Assembly: GCA_050049775.1 (NCBI GenBank)
Contig: JASFVP010000007.1
Coordinates: forward strand, 1 to 64,000
Direction: 5' to 3'
Origin: JABDQZ01 sp050049775
GTDB taxonomy: Bacteria > Pseudomonadota > Gammaproteobacteria > Chromatiales > Chromatiaceae
DNA: 64,000 bases
Shown: positions 43,341-52,909 of the stretch, piece by piece
Layout of the letters: each line of letters opens with the position of its first letter
Position numbering within the stretch: the first letter of the stretch is position 1
Position numbers and translations under genes: made by a program
The notes under the pieces: model-generated
What the model saw: the letters and a program-made list of their open reading frames with translations, nothing else
Database searches by the model: none
Told to the model about the DNA's origin: nothing

Positions 43341-44840
43341 ATGGTAGCCATGAGTAGCGCCTTCAAACTGTTCCGCATCCGCGGCGGCGTGCATCCCGAC
43401 GATCGCAAGGCGTTCAGCGCCGAGCAGCAAATCGAAAACCTGCCGATGCCGCCGCTGTTGCACATTCCCTTGCAACAGCACATTGGCGCACCGGCCGCAC
43501 CTCTGGTGAGACGCGGTGAACAGGTTCGCAAGGGCCAGTTGCTGGCGCGCAGCCAGGGCGCGATTTCCGCACCGGTGCACGCGCCGACTTCCGGTCGCAT
43601 CATGGGTGTCGGCAGTTATCCGGCGCATCACGCTTCGGGTTTGTCGGTACGCACCATCACGCTCAAACCGGATGACAAGGACGAATGGCTCGACGACATC
43701 GAACCGGTGGCCGATCCGTTCCTGCTGTCGCCCGATGACATCGCCCAACGTGTCGCCGACGCCGGCATCGTTGGCATGGGTGGTGCGACCTTTCCGTCGG
43801 CCGTCAAACTGAACCTGCGCAAACGCTATCAACTGCATACGCTGGTCATCAACGGCGCCGAATGCGAACCCTATTTGACCTGCGATGATCGCCTCATGCG
43901 CGAGCAAGGTGATGAAGTGTTGCAAGGCGTGTTGCTCATGGCCAGGGCGCTCGGTGTCAGCAAGGTTCTATTCGCGATTGAAAACAACAAACCGCAGGCA
44001 CAGGCGGCCATGAGTGCTGCCGCGGCATCGCACCCGCAGGTACAGGTGGTCGGCCTGCCGACGCGTTATCCGATGGGTTCGGAAAAACATCTGGTGCAGA
44101 CCTTGACCGGCAAGGAAACGCCGGCGCGTGGCCTGACCGCCGACATCGGCATCGTGGTGCACAACGTCGCCACGGCATTGGCGGTTTATGATGCCCTGTA
44201 TCATGGCCGGCCACTGATCTCGCGTGTCATGACCATCTCCGGCGGCGCCATCAGCCAGCCACGCAATATTCGCGTACCTTTGGGTACGCCGTTGTCGTAC
44301 CTGATCGACTATTGCGGCGGCTTCAAACAGGAACCGGCGCAACTCATCAGTGGCGGACCGATGATGGGTCAGCCATTGCCAAGTACACGCGTGCCCGTGG
44401 TCAAGGGTAGCAATGGCCTGCTGGCATTGACCGAAAAAGAAACCCGCCAGGCTGAAGAGATGCCGTGCATCCGCTGCGCCAGCTGCGTGCAAGCCTGTCC
44501 GTGCGGACTGGTGCCACTGGAAATGGCCGCCAACATCCGCGCCGGCGGTCTAGACGCTTCGGTCAATCTCGGCCTGCTCGATTGCATCGCCTGCGGTTCC
44601 TGTTCCTATGTCTGTCCGTCCCACATTCCGCTGGTGCAGTTTTTCAACTATGCCAAGGGCGAACTGGCGGCACGCCAGCGCGCCCAGCACAAACAGGGTG
44701 AAACCAAACGCCTGGCCGAAGCGCGCAGCGAACGCATGGAAGCGATCAAACGCGCCAAGCGTGAAGCCATGCTGAAACGCAAACGTGAAATGGAAGCCAA
44801 GAAGAAACAGCAGGCGCAGGCCGGTGGAGCGGAAGCATGA
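43341..44840 (+). CDS. rnfC: Electron transport complex NADH-binding subunit RnfC
   Basis: A 499-residue subunit with NADH/FMN domain (GMGGATFPSAVKL near residue 150; NGAECEPYLTCDDRLM near 175) and two [4Fe-4S] motifs CIRCASCVQACP (about 374) and CIACGSCSYVCP (about 413). A Lys/Arg-rich helical tail follows. ATG 43341 is two bases after the rnfB stop; a second ATG at 43350 is possible. The end overlaps rnfD by four bases. Confidence 0.95.
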   Translation: MVAMSSAFKLFRIRGGVHPDDRKAFSAEQQIENLPMPPLLHIPLQQHIGAPAAPLVRRGEQVRKGQLLARSQGAISAPVHAPTSGRIMGVGSYPAHHASGLSVRTITLKPDDKDEWLDDIEPVADPFLLSPDDIAQRVADAGIVGMGGATFPSAVKLNLRKRYQLHTLVINGAECEPYLTCDDRLMREQGDEVLQGVLLMARALGVSKVLFAIENNKPQAQAAMSAAAASHPQVQVVGLPTRYPMGSEKHLVQTLTGKETPARGLTADIGIVVHNVATALAVYDALYHGRPLISRVMTISGGAISQPRNIRVPLGTPLSYLIDYCGGFKQEPAQLISGGPMMGQPLPSTRVPVVKGSNGLLALTEKETRQAEEMPCIRCASCVQACPCGLVPLEMAANIRAGGLDASVNLGLLDCIACGSCSYVCPSHIPLVQFFNYAKGELAARQRAQHKQGETKRLAEARSERMEAIKRAKREAMLKRKREMEAKKKQQAQAGGAEA

Positions 44841-45925
44841 GTGAGCACAAACTGATTGCCGCGCCCTACACCCACGCCGGTGGCAGCATCAGTCGCACCA
44901 TGGGGCTGGTCATGCTGGTATTGTTGCCGGCCACCGTATTTGGCCTGTATCAATTTGGCTGGCCGGCGATCTTCCTGTTTGTCACTACATTGCTGGCATC
45001 CGTTGCGATGGAAGCGTTTTCCTTGCGCCTGGCCAACAAACCGGTGCGTCCGTTTGTCATGGACGGTTCCGCCTTGCTGACCGGCTGGCTGCTGGCCATG
45101 ACTCTACCGCCGTGGGCGCCATGGTGGATTGGTGTCGTTGGTGCCTTCCTGGCGATTGTCGTCGGCAAGCAGGTGTTCGGTGGTATCGGCCAGAACCTGT
45201 TCAACCCGGCCATGGTGGCGCGTGTTGCGTTGCTGATTTCATTCCCTCTGGAAATGACCCTGTTCACCTCACCGCAGCCGCTGTTTTCCGCACAAGCGCC
45301 CGGCTTTCTCGACAGTCTGGCGATCACCTTTGGCGGCTCGACCGCGTTTGACGCCATGTCCAGCGCCACACCGTTGGGGCATTTCAAAACCGAACTCGGC
45401 CGAGGCTTGAATCTCGATCAGGCGGCCACCGACACGGCCAACCTGTGGCAAATGGTCTGGGGCCAGACGCCCGGCAGCCTCGGCGAGACTTCGGCGCTGC
45501 TGTTGCTACCGGCCGGTTTGTGGCTGATGTACAAGCGCATCATCAGCTGGCACATACCGGTCGCCATGCTTGGCACGCTGACGCTGCTGGCCAGCCTGTT
45601 TCACCTGATCGACCCGACACAGTACGTCGGCCCGCTGACGCACCTGATGTCGGGCGCAGCGATACTGGCGGCATTTTTCATCGCCACCGATCTGGTCACG
45701 TCACCGGTCTCAGTGCGCGGCCAGTTGCTGTTCGGCGCCGGCTGCGGCCTGTTTGTTTATGTGATCCGCACCTGGGCCGGTTATCCCGAAGGCGTGGCTT
45801 TTGCCGTCATGCTCATGAATGCCTGCACACCTTTGATCGATCATTATTTCAAACCGCGCATCTATGGCCGCGACCGCAAGGGCGAGCCACTCAACTACGG
45901 CAGCACCGAACAGGGAGAAAGCTGA
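44837..45925 (+). CDS. rnfD: Electron transport complex membrane subunit RnfD
   Basis: A 362-residue multi-pass protein with about nine to ten helices. The flavin attachment region is represented by FGGSTAFDAMSSATPLG (Thr in SATPLG is the covalent FMN site of the family). The RnfD stop shares a base with the rnfG start. Confidence 0.95.
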   Translation: MSEHKLIAAPYTHAGGSISRTMGLVMLVLLPATVFGLYQFGWPAIFLFVTTLLASVAMEAFSLRLANKPVRPFVMDGSALLTGWLLAMTLPPWAPWWIGVVGAFLAIVVGKQVFGGIGQNLFNPAMVARVALLISFPLEMTLFTSPQPLFSAQAPGFLDSLAITFGGSTAFDAMSSATPLGHFKTELGRGLNLDQAATDTANLWQMVWGQTPGSLGETSALLLLPAGLWLMYKRIISWHIPVAMLGTLTLLASLFHLIDPTQYVGPLTHLMSGAAILAAFFIATDLVTSPVSVRGQLLFGAGCGLFVYVIRTWAGYPEGVAFAVMLMNACTPLIDHYFKPRIYGRDRKGEPLNYGSTEQGES

Positions 45926-46584
45926 TGGCGGTTGATTTAGCCAGCATCCGCGAACGCATCGGCTACCAGGCCTTGTTGCTGGGCGGCTTCTCGGCGCTGG
46001 CAACCATCCTGCTTGTGTCCGGCAATCTCGCCACCAGCGATGCGATCGAACAACGCCACAAGGAAGATCTGCAGGCTTCGTTAAGCCAGGTGCTGCCCGC
46101 AACTTATTACGACAACGATCTGCTCAAGCAACCGTTGCAGCTCAAGGATGACCAGGGCAAGGCGCTTACCATTTACCGCGGCACGCAGGATCATCAGGTC
46201 AGTTCAATGGCGTGGGAAATTATCGGCCAGGGTTATGCCGGTGACATTCGCCTGTTACTCGGTCTCAACAGCAATGGCGAGATTCTTGGCGTGCGCGTGT
46301 TATCGCATGCCGAGACACCGGGCCTCGGTGACAAGATCGAAGTGGAAAAAGACGACTGGATACTCGACTTCAACGGCCTGTCGCTTGGCAACCCGCCCGT
46401 CGCGGAATGGAAAGTCAAGAAAGACGGCGGGCGCTTTGACGCCTTCAGTGGTGCCACCATCACGCCGCGCGGCGTGGTCGGGGCGATTGAACAGGGCCTG
46501 CAGTTTTTCCAGCAGCATCGCACACAGTTGTTAAACCCGCCGGAGCTGGAAGTGGCGGCAAGTGTCCCGGAGACAAAGCCATGA
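45925..46584 (+). CDS. rnfG: Electron transport complex flavoprotein subunit RnfG
   Basis: A 219-residue protein with one N-terminal membrane anchor and a periplasmic FMN-binding domain. The covalent FMN site is SGATITPRGVV (residues about 178-188). ATG 45925 overlaps the rnfD stop by one base; the frame is open far upstream inside rnfD but that part is a shadow. Confidence 0.94.
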   Translation: MAVDLASIRERIGYQALLLGGFSALATILLVSGNLATSDAIEQRHKEDLQASLSQVLPATYYDNDLLKQPLQLKDDQGKALTIYRGTQDHQVSSMAWEIIGQGYAGDIRLLLGLNSNGEILGVRVLSHAETPGLGDKIEVEKDDWILDFNGLSLGNPPVAEWKVKKDGGRFDAFSGATITPRGVVGAIEQGLQFFQQHRTQLLNPPELEVAASVPETKP

Positions 46585-47258
46585 GCAATGATTACCAACG
46601 CATCGTCAAGGACGGCATCTGGGACAACAACATCGTGTTCGCCCAGGCGCTCGGCCTGTGCCCGTTACTGGCAGTGACCGGCACGGCCAGCAACGGTCTT
46701 GGCATGGGACTCGCCACTACGGCAGTCATGCTGTTTTCAGCCTTGCTGATCTCCGGCTTTCGCAACATCATCTCGCCGCAGGTGCGCATCCCGGTGTTTG
46801 TGCTGATCATCGCCGTGCTGGTTACATTGGTGGACATGTCGATGAACGCCTGGGTGCATGACCTGCACAAGGTGCTGGGCCTGTTCATTCCGCTGATCGT
46901 CACCAACTGCGCCATCCTCGGCCGCGCCGAGTCCTTCGCCTCGCGCAACACCCTGATGCCGGCCATGCTCGACGGCCTCATGATGGGCCTCGGCTTTACC
47001 CTGGCGCTGGTGGTGCTCGGTGCCACCCGCGAAATACTCGGCAGCGGCACCCTGTTCGCCAACGCGGCGCTGCTGCTCGGTTCCTGGGCGAGGCATCTGG
47101 AACTGGTGCTGATCCCGGATTACAAAGGCTTTTTGCTCATCATCCTGCCGCCGGGCGGCTTCCTGGTCATGGGGTTTCTGCTGGCCGGCAAGCGCCTGCT
47201 CGATACCCGGCTGGCGCAACGACAGGCCGCGCTGGCGGATGCCGCTTCAACGGGTTGA
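46581..47258 (+). CDS. rnfE: Electron transport complex membrane subunit RnfE
   Basis: A 225-residue six-helix protein homologous to RnfA: WDNNIVFAQALGLCPLLAVTG at the start and LIVTNCAILGRAESFASRN. ATGA overlap with rnfG. Confidence 0.95.
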   Translation: MSNDYQRIVKDGIWDNNIVFAQALGLCPLLAVTGTASNGLGMGLATTAVMLFSALLISGFRNIISPQVRIPVFVLIIAVLVTLVDMSMNAWVHDLHKVLGLFIPLIVTNCAILGRAESFASRNTLMPAMLDGLMMGLGFTLALVVLGATREILGSGTLFANAALLLGSWARHLELVLIPDYKGFLLIILPPGGFLVMGFLLAGKRLLDTRLAQRQAALADAASTG

Positions 47259-47287
47259 GTTTGTAATCAGTCAAGGAGTATCTGACA

Positions 47288-47551
47288 ATGAACGTGGGTG
47301 TCGCGTATGCCGATAAATTCAAGCAGGTGTGGCTTAAGCTGGAAGTGCCGGACGGCAGCACCGTGCGCCAGGCGATCGAGTTTTCCGGCCTGCTGAAACA
47401 GTTTCCCGACATCGATCTCGACAACCAGAAGGTTGGCGTTTTCGGCAAGGTCACCAAACTCGATGCCAAAGTGGAGGATGGTGCGCGTGTGGAAATCTAC
47501 CGCGAGATCACCGCCGACCCGGAACTGGTGGAAAGACGCGATACCGAATGA
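47288..47551 (+). CDS. rnfH: RnfH family protein
   Basis: An 87-residue ubiquitin-fold protein: VGVAYADKFKQVWLKLEVPDG, GVFGKVTKLDAKVEDGARVEIYR. RnfH closes many rnf operons in diazotrophs; its function is unclear. AAGGAG upstream. Confidence 0.92.
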   Translation: MNVGVAYADKFKQVWLKLEVPDGSTVRQAIEFSGLLKQFPDIDLDNQKVGVFGKVTKLDAKVEDGARVEIYREITADPELVERRDTE

Positions 47552-47610
47552 CCAGAATAGCCTCCGGTCCTCGCTGTAACCCGCCCGCAGTAACTCATAC
47601 AGGAAAATCG

Positions 47611-48399
47611 ATGATAAACCGCCACCGCAATCTGCTTTTACCAACCCTGCTGTTAATGCTTGCCTCAACAAGCCTGACAGCGGGCGAAGTGATTGTGGCA
47701 GTAGCGGCCAACTTCACCGATGCAGCCCGGCAGATCGCCACCCGATTTGAACAGGACACCGGTCACCAGGCGAAGATCAGTTACGGCTCGACTGGCAAGC
47801 TGTATGCGCAAATCGAACATGGCGCACCTTATGAAGTATTTCTCGCCGCCGATGTCAAACGGCCGCTGCGAGCAGAACAGCTAGGTTTAGCGGTGACTGG
47901 CAGTCGCTTTGTTTATGCGCGCGGTAAGCTGGTGTTGTGGGGCGTAGCAAAGGATTTGTTTCATGATGCCGAGAGCTATCTGCAACAAGGTGATTTCCAA
48001 CACCTGGCCATCGCCAATCCGAAAACTGCACCTTATGGCTTTGCCGCGCATCAGGTACTGCAACAACTTGGATTGTGGCACAAGCTGCAAACCAGACTGG
48101 TGCGCGGTGATTCCATTGCGCAGACCTTCCAGTTTGTCGCCACCGGCAATGCCGAAGCCGGCTTCATCGCTTATTCGCAAGCCAAAGCCTGGCAAGGAGA
48201 ACCGGGCAGTGTCTGGTTAATTCCGCAGCAGTATTACGACCCGATTGAACAAGCTGCAGTGCTATTGAACAAAGGCCAGGACAATCCGGCCGCACAGGCT
48301 TTCATGCAATTTCTCGGCAGCGAGGCGGCACAAACCATCATCAGCGACTTCGGTTATGAAGTCAGTGCGGCGCCAAACCATCAGGACGGCAGCGGATGA
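47611..48399 (+). CDS. modA: Molybdate-binding periplasmic protein
   Basis: A 262-residue ABC binding protein with signal peptide (1-24, ending SLTAGE) and the ModA pattern VAVAANFTDAARQIATRFEQ, YGSTGKLYAQI, FLAADVKRP. It binds molybdate for import and supplies FeMo-co. AGGAAAATCG before ATG 47611. Starts 60 bases after rnfH, so it may share the rnf transcript. No ModE operator was seen. Confidence 0.94.
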   Translation: MINRHRNLLLPTLLLMLASTSLTAGEVIVAVAANFTDAARQIATRFEQDTGHQAKISYGSTGKLYAQIEHGAPYEVFLAADVKRPLRAEQLGLAVTGSRFVYARGKLVLWGVAKDLFHDAESYLQQGDFQHLAIANPKTAPYGFAAHQVLQQLGLWHKLQTRLVRGDSIAQTFQFVATGNAEAGFIAYSQAKAWQGEPGSVWLIPQQYYDPIEQAAVLLNKGQDNPAAQAFMQFLGSEAAQTIISDFGYEVSAAPNHQDGSG

Positions 48400-49088
48400 T
48401 GTTGCAGGATGTGCCGTTCGACTGGCAGCCGGTGTGGCTGACGCTGAAACTGGCCGGCGTCACGACATTCACACTGCTGATCGTCGGCACACCCATCGCC
48501 TGGTGGCTGGCGCGCACGACGGCCTGGTACAAACAACCGATTGCCGCCGTAGTGGCGCTGCCTCTGGTGTTGCCGCCAACCGTGCTGGGTTTTTACCTGC
48601 TGGTTTTGCTCAGCCCGACCGGACCGGTCGGCACGCTCACCGAATCACTCGGCATCGGCAGTCTGCCATTCACCTTCGCCGGACTCGTAGTGGCTTCGGT
48701 GATTTACTCCATGCCGTTTGTGGTGCAACCGTTACAAAACGCGTTTGAGGCGCTCGGCAACCGGCCCATCGAAGTGGCCGCCACCTTGCGCGCCTCCCCG
48801 TGGGACCGCTTTGTCAGCGTAGTCATTCCTTTGGCGCGGCCCGGCTTCCTGACGGCCGCCGTGCTGGCGTTTGCGCATACCGTTGGCGAGTTTGGCGTGG
48901 TGCTCATGATCGGCGGCAACATCCCCGGCGAAACCAAGGTGCTGTCGGTTGCGATCTATGATCACGTCGAAACACTCGAATACGATCAGGCGCACATCCT
49001 GTCGGCCGGCATGCTGGCGTTTGCCTTTGTCGTGCTGCTGACGCTGTATCTGGTCAATCATCGCCTCAACCGGAAGCACCACCTGTGA
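48396..49088 (+). CDS. modB: Molybdate ABC transporter permease
   Basis: A 230-residue inner-membrane permease, five helices, with the EAA loop EVAATLRASPWDRFVSVVIPLARPGFLTA and EFGVVLMIGGNIPGET. Overlaps modA and modC by four bases each. Confidence 0.95.
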   Translation: MMLQDVPFDWQPVWLTLKLAGVTTFTLLIVGTPIAWWLARTTAWYKQPIAAVVALPLVLPPTVLGFYLLVLLSPTGPVGTLTESLGIGSLPFTFAGLVVASVIYSMPFVVQPLQNAFEALGNRPIEVAATLRASPWDRFVSVVIPLARPGFLTAAVLAFAHTVGEFGVVLMIGGNIPGETKVLSVAIYDHVETLEYDQAHILSAGMLAFAFVVLLTLYLVNHRLNRKHHL

Positions 49089-50170
49089 GCGGCATCCAGG
49101 TCAATGTACAAAACCGCCTCGGTGACTTTGATCTGGATGTCCGCTTCGAAGCACCGGCCAGCGGCGTGACCGCTTTGTTCGGCCGTTCAGGTTCGGGCAA
49201 GACCAGTGTGTTACGCGCCGTCGCCGGTCTGGTGCGTGCACCGCAGGCAGAAATTCGCGTGCATGGTGATGTCTGGCAGGATGGTCAGCAGTTTCTGCCG
49301 GTCCACCAACGCCGTCTCGGTTATGTGTTTCAGGAAGCCAGCCTGTTTGCACATCTTTCGGTCCGGCAAAACCTCGAATACGGCTGGCGGCGTATTCCAC
49401 GAGCGCAACGCCAGATCCAGTTAAAAGATGTGGTGGAACTGCTCGGCATCGGCCCGTTGTTGCAGCGTACGACACAGCAGTTATCCGGCGGCGAACGCCA
49501 GCGTGTCGCCATTGCACGCGCCCTGCTCACCAGCCCGCGACTGCTGCTCATGGATGAACCTTTATCGGCACTCGATCATGCCGCCAAGCGTTCCATCCTG
49601 CCGTACCTGGAAAACCTGCACGATGAATTCGCCATACCATCGCTGTATGTTTCGCACGACCCTAATGAAGTCGCACAACTGGCCGACCAGATGATCGTGC
49701 TCGACCATGGCAAGGTGATTGCCTCCGGCCCGGCGGCTGAACTCATGACGCGGCTCGACCTGCCATTGGCCGGTTATGATGAAGCCGCCTCGATTCTCAA
49801 GGGTACGGTTTCAACCCATGATCACACCTATCACCTCACCTGGATCTCCACAGAAAACGGTAGCGTCGCAGTACCGCGTGAGGACCTGCCGATCGGCAAG
49901 CAGGTGCGTGTGGAAATCCTCGCGCGTGACGTCAGCCTGTCACTGAAAGCACATACCGACACCAGCATCATCAATATCCTGCCGGCTGTAATCATCGATA
50001 CCCGTGAAATCAATCCGAGCCAGTTGATCGTGCGACTGCAACTTGAAGACGGCCAGACACTACTATCGCGTGTGACACGCCGCTCGGCCATGTCTCTGGG
50101 GTTGCGTGAGAATATGTTTGTGTATGCGCAGGTGAAAAGCGTGGCGTTGATGTCATTCAGCAATCAATAA
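49085..50170 (+). CDS. modC: Molybdate ABC transporter ATPase
   Basis: A 361-residue ATPase: Walker A GRSGSGKTS (residues about 37-45), signature LSGGERQRVAIARAL, Walker B LLLMDEPLSALD, then a C-terminal molybdate-binding TOBE domain (about 300-355). GTG start at 49085 overlaps modB. Confidence 0.95.
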   Translation: MSGIQVNVQNRLGDFDLDVRFEAPASGVTALFGRSGSGKTSVLRAVAGLVRAPQAEIRVHGDVWQDGQQFLPVHQRRLGYVFQEASLFAHLSVRQNLEYGWRRIPRAQRQIQLKDVVELLGIGPLLQRTTQQLSGGERQRVAIARALLTSPRLLLMDEPLSALDHAAKRSILPYLENLHDEFAIPSLYVSHDPNEVAQLADQMIVLDHGKVIASGPAAELMTRLDLPLAGYDEAASILKGTVSTHDHTYHLTWISTENGSVAVPREDLPIGKQVRVEILARDVSLSLKAHTDTSIINILPAVIIDTREINPSQLIVRLQLEDGQTLLSRVTRRSAMSLGLRENMFVYAQVKSVALMSFSNQ

Positions 50171-50288
50171 AGGTTCCAGGAATCAGTTACATCGCGCCTG
50201 AAATACCTGTCAGAAGATTTTACAAATATTACATTCCAAAGACTTTCCCCGACACTCATCTCTTTTACTTTCAAACAGTTACGCTCCT

Positions 50289-50304
50289 AGGCGCTGATCT
50301 TGCA
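50289..50304 (+). promoter_or_regulatory. Candidate sigma54 promoter of the PEP-CTERM gene
   Basis: AGGCGCTGATCTTGCA: GG-N10-GC with a perfect TTGCA, first base off. Start point near 50316, 80 bases before the ATG. No NifA site is near. Confidence 0.5.
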
Positions 50305-50395
50305 TACCATGAGTTATGTAGGGATTTATAGATATCCCGAGGCACCGACGAACCGTCGTCTGGTTTTCCAATTTGATTATGCAAAGGAAAAAACG

Positions 50396-51211
50396 ATGTC
50401 TTCCCGTAAACACATTTCATCACTTGCTGCTGGAATCCTGTGCAGCCTGTTTCTGGTATCTCTGGCTCATGCCGTGCCGTTTGGCAACAGCCTGGATAAC
50501 GACCTGCGCGCCTATTATTCATTTACCGGCAATGCCAACGATGATTCCGGCAACGGTCACGACGGCACACTTTTCGGCCCTACCCTGCCAAGTCTAAGCA
50601 ACGACCGCTTTGGCAGCACTGACAGTGCGTACAGCTTCGGCGGCAATGGTTATATCGGTACCGACCTGTTTGTCGGCAACGACAACTTCATTGCATTCTG
50701 GATGAAAACCTCGACCAACAACCAGTTGATCATGGGGCCGACCGATGGCCAGTTTTACACCTGGATGTTCGGCGTCGATGCTGCCGGTGACGTCTTTTAT
50801 GGTGATTACAAAACCAACTATGGTGGACACGTCACCATCAGCGGTAACAACGTCACCGACAATGCCTGGCATCACATTGCGGTTTTTCAGGATGAAGCCA
50901 CCGCCAGCCTGTTCCTGTTTCAGGACGGCGCACTGGTCGCTTCCTATACCGAAGCCGGCCTTTTCGATTCCTGGGGTGCGGGTAATGATGCCGGCTTTGG
51001 CTTTGTCAGTAACTGGACAACAGCAGATGGTGTCTATCCCGGCATTGCCACCTACTACACCGGCAGTCTTGATGACATCGGCTTCTGGGGCCGGGAGCTC
51101 ACCAGTGATGAATTGCAGCAACTTTCCGGCAGCACCGTGCCGGAACCGGCAACGCTGGCATTGCTGGGACTCGGCCTGCTCGGCATCGGCTTTGCCCGCA
51201 AAAAGCAGTAA
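50396..51211 (+). CDS. LamG-fold PEP-CTERM surface protein
   Basis: A 271-residue exported protein: signal peptide (1-26, ending LAHA), a concanavalin-like LamG domain with the usual DLRAYYSFTGNANDDSGNGHDG start and DDIGFWGRELTSDEL end, then a PEP-CTERM sorting tail VPEPATLALLGLGLLGIGF plus ARKKQ. PEP-CTERM proteins are cut and anchored by exosortase and tend to mark biofilm or EPS producers. ATG 50396 with AAAGGAAA upstream. Confidence 0.9.
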   Translation: MSSRKHISSLAAGILCSLFLVSLAHAVPFGNSLDNDLRAYYSFTGNANDDSGNGHDGTLFGPTLPSLSNDRFGSTDSAYSFGGNGYIGTDLFVGNDNFIAFWMKTSTNNQLIMGPTDGQFYTWMFGVDAAGDVFYGDYKTNYGGHVTISGNNVTDNAWHHIAVFQDEATASLFLFQDGALVASYTEAGLFDSWGAGNDAGFGFVSNWTTADGVYPGIATYYTGSLDDIGFWGRELTSDELQQLSGSTVPEPATLALLGLGLLGIGFARKKQ

Positions 51212-51230
51212 TACATGATAACGATACGGT

Positions 51231-51252
51231 GGCCCCGCCAAAGGGCGGGGTC
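51231..51252 (+). terminator. Terminator-like hairpin after the PEP-CTERM gene
   Basis: CCCCGCC pairs with GGCGGGG around AAAG, extended by two more pairs. There is no U-run. Confidence 0.5.
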
Positions 51253-51405
51253 AACCGGATGTACTCCAGCAAACATACTCTGCCTCCCCGGTCACTTTCC
51301 CAATAAACCAAAAATCGCCTGGCTGTTGTCGCTGCCATACTGCTGTATTACCCTTGGCGCATCATTTCCCGCCACAGACTCACCGGCGCCAAGTGAGGAC
51401 ACGCA

Positions 51406-52836
51406 ATGACAGAAACGGAATTCAGGGAAGCGCCTGTCAGTTTCCAGACCTTCGTCGGTGACAGAGACCCGGCGCGCCTCGGAAAAGGCAAGGCGACGAT
51501 TGCAGGCACCTCCCTGGTTCTCAGCGGTCGCAAACGCAGTTTTCTCGCCTTCAGAAAAGAACAGGAAATCATCAGGATCGACGACATTTACAACGTCATC
51601 GTCAACCGACGAGTCGTGCGTTTCAATGTCAGGCAACAAAATTACAAGAAGCCGCGCCTGCTGCTTTTTCGTAACGAAGCCACCGCCCAGGCGTTTGCCG
51701 CTCGCCTGCCACAACATAGAACAGCCGAAGCCGAACAGGCCATTCAGGATGCCGCACGCTTCCAGCAGTTCCTGCAAACAGGCCGTAAGCCTTTCGTCAC
51801 ATACGGCATCATTGCCACCTGTGTACTGGCCTATATAGCCACCGCCCTGGCCGGCAACAGCTGGGTCGATATCCGCATCAACAGCCTGATCCAGTACGGC
51901 GGCAACTATGCACCGGCCACGGCAACCGGCGAGTGGTGGCGCCTGCTGACAGCGGTCTTCCTGCATGGTGGATTGATACATATTGGCGTGAACATGGCTG
52001 TGTTGTGGGACAGCGGCCGCATCCTGGAAAAGCTCATCGGCCACGGTCGTTACCTGCTGTTGTATCTCACGGCCGGTGTTGCCGGCAGCCTCGCCAGCAT
52101 TAACTGGCAACAGGATGCCGTCAGTGTCGGCGCATCCGGCGCGATCTTTGGTGTTTACGGCGCACTCACCGTCGGGTTGATGACCCACAAGGGCCTGTTG
52201 CCAAAGTCCATAACACAACGCCTGCGTACCAATGGCATCATTTTCATCGTCTATGTCCTCGCCTACGGCGCGACCAAACCGGGTATCGACAACGCTGCAC
52301 ATCTTGGCGGCCTGCTTGCCGGCTGCCTCATCGGCGCCTTCATGCTGGCACCGGTCACCAGACTGGCGCTGGCCTATGCCAGCCTCATCGTCGCAGTGGG
52401 CTATTCCAGCGAACGTGCCGCACTGATGGCACAGCCCTATCAGGATGAAATGGCTTACCAGACATTTTTCCAGCACTTCAAGCGGGAAGAAAACCGTCTC
52501 GACAACAAGCTGCCGCAACTGGCTGCACTGATCGAAGCCAACAAAAAACAACAGGCACTGGCTTTGCTGGAAAACGAAATCATCGACGGCTGGCGCAAGC
52601 TCGACGCCGGCATCATGCAACTCGACCGGATCGCACCGGACTCACAAAAAACGCGTAACCTGCTTGCCACAATCATCCACCTGAAACGCGAGGGCATGGA
52701 GCTCATCAGCCAGGCCATCAGGAAAGATGACGACAGCCTCATCGAGGCGGCCAATGCCAAGATCACCCAAATACATCAGCTTATTGAGAACCACACCAGG
52801 GAAGCCGAACAACGGAAAAACAGCAACCGCAAATAA
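51406..52836 (+). CDS. Rhomboid family intramembrane serine protease with extra domains
   Basis: A 476-residue protein. Residues about 1-110 form a soluble domain (PH-like judging by strand pattern), about 125-335 is a rhomboid core with WWRLLTAVFLHGGLIHIGVNM, catalytic Ser in GASGAIFG and catalytic His in AAHLGGLLAG, and the last 130 residues are a soluble helical tail. The core is intact and presumably active; the substrate is unknown. Confidence 0.88.
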   Translation: MTETEFREAPVSFQTFVGDRDPARLGKGKATIAGTSLVLSGRKRSFLAFRKEQEIIRIDDIYNVIVNRRVVRFNVRQQNYKKPRLLLFRNEATAQAFAARLPQHRTAEAEQAIQDAARFQQFLQTGRKPFVTYGIIATCVLAYIATALAGNSWVDIRINSLIQYGGNYAPATATGEWWRLLTAVFLHGGLIHIGVNMAVLWDSGRILEKLIGHGRYLLLYLTAGVAGSLASINWQQDAVSVGASGAIFGVYGALTVGLMTHKGLLPKSITQRLRTNGIIFIVYVLAYGATKPGIDNAAHLGGLLAGCLIGAFMLAPVTRLALAYASLIVAVGYSSERAALMAQPYQDEMAYQTFFQHFKREENRLDNKLPQLAALIEANKKQQALALLENEIIDGWRKLDAGIMQLDRIAPDSQKTRNLLATIIHLKREGMELISQAIRKDDDSLIEAANAKITQIHQLIENHTREAEQRKNSNRK

Positions 52837-52909
52837 GATAAGCCAAACGGGAGCACCATCAGCAGTACCACGGAAGTGATTACCAGACAAACGACAAGGA
52901 GGACACCAC

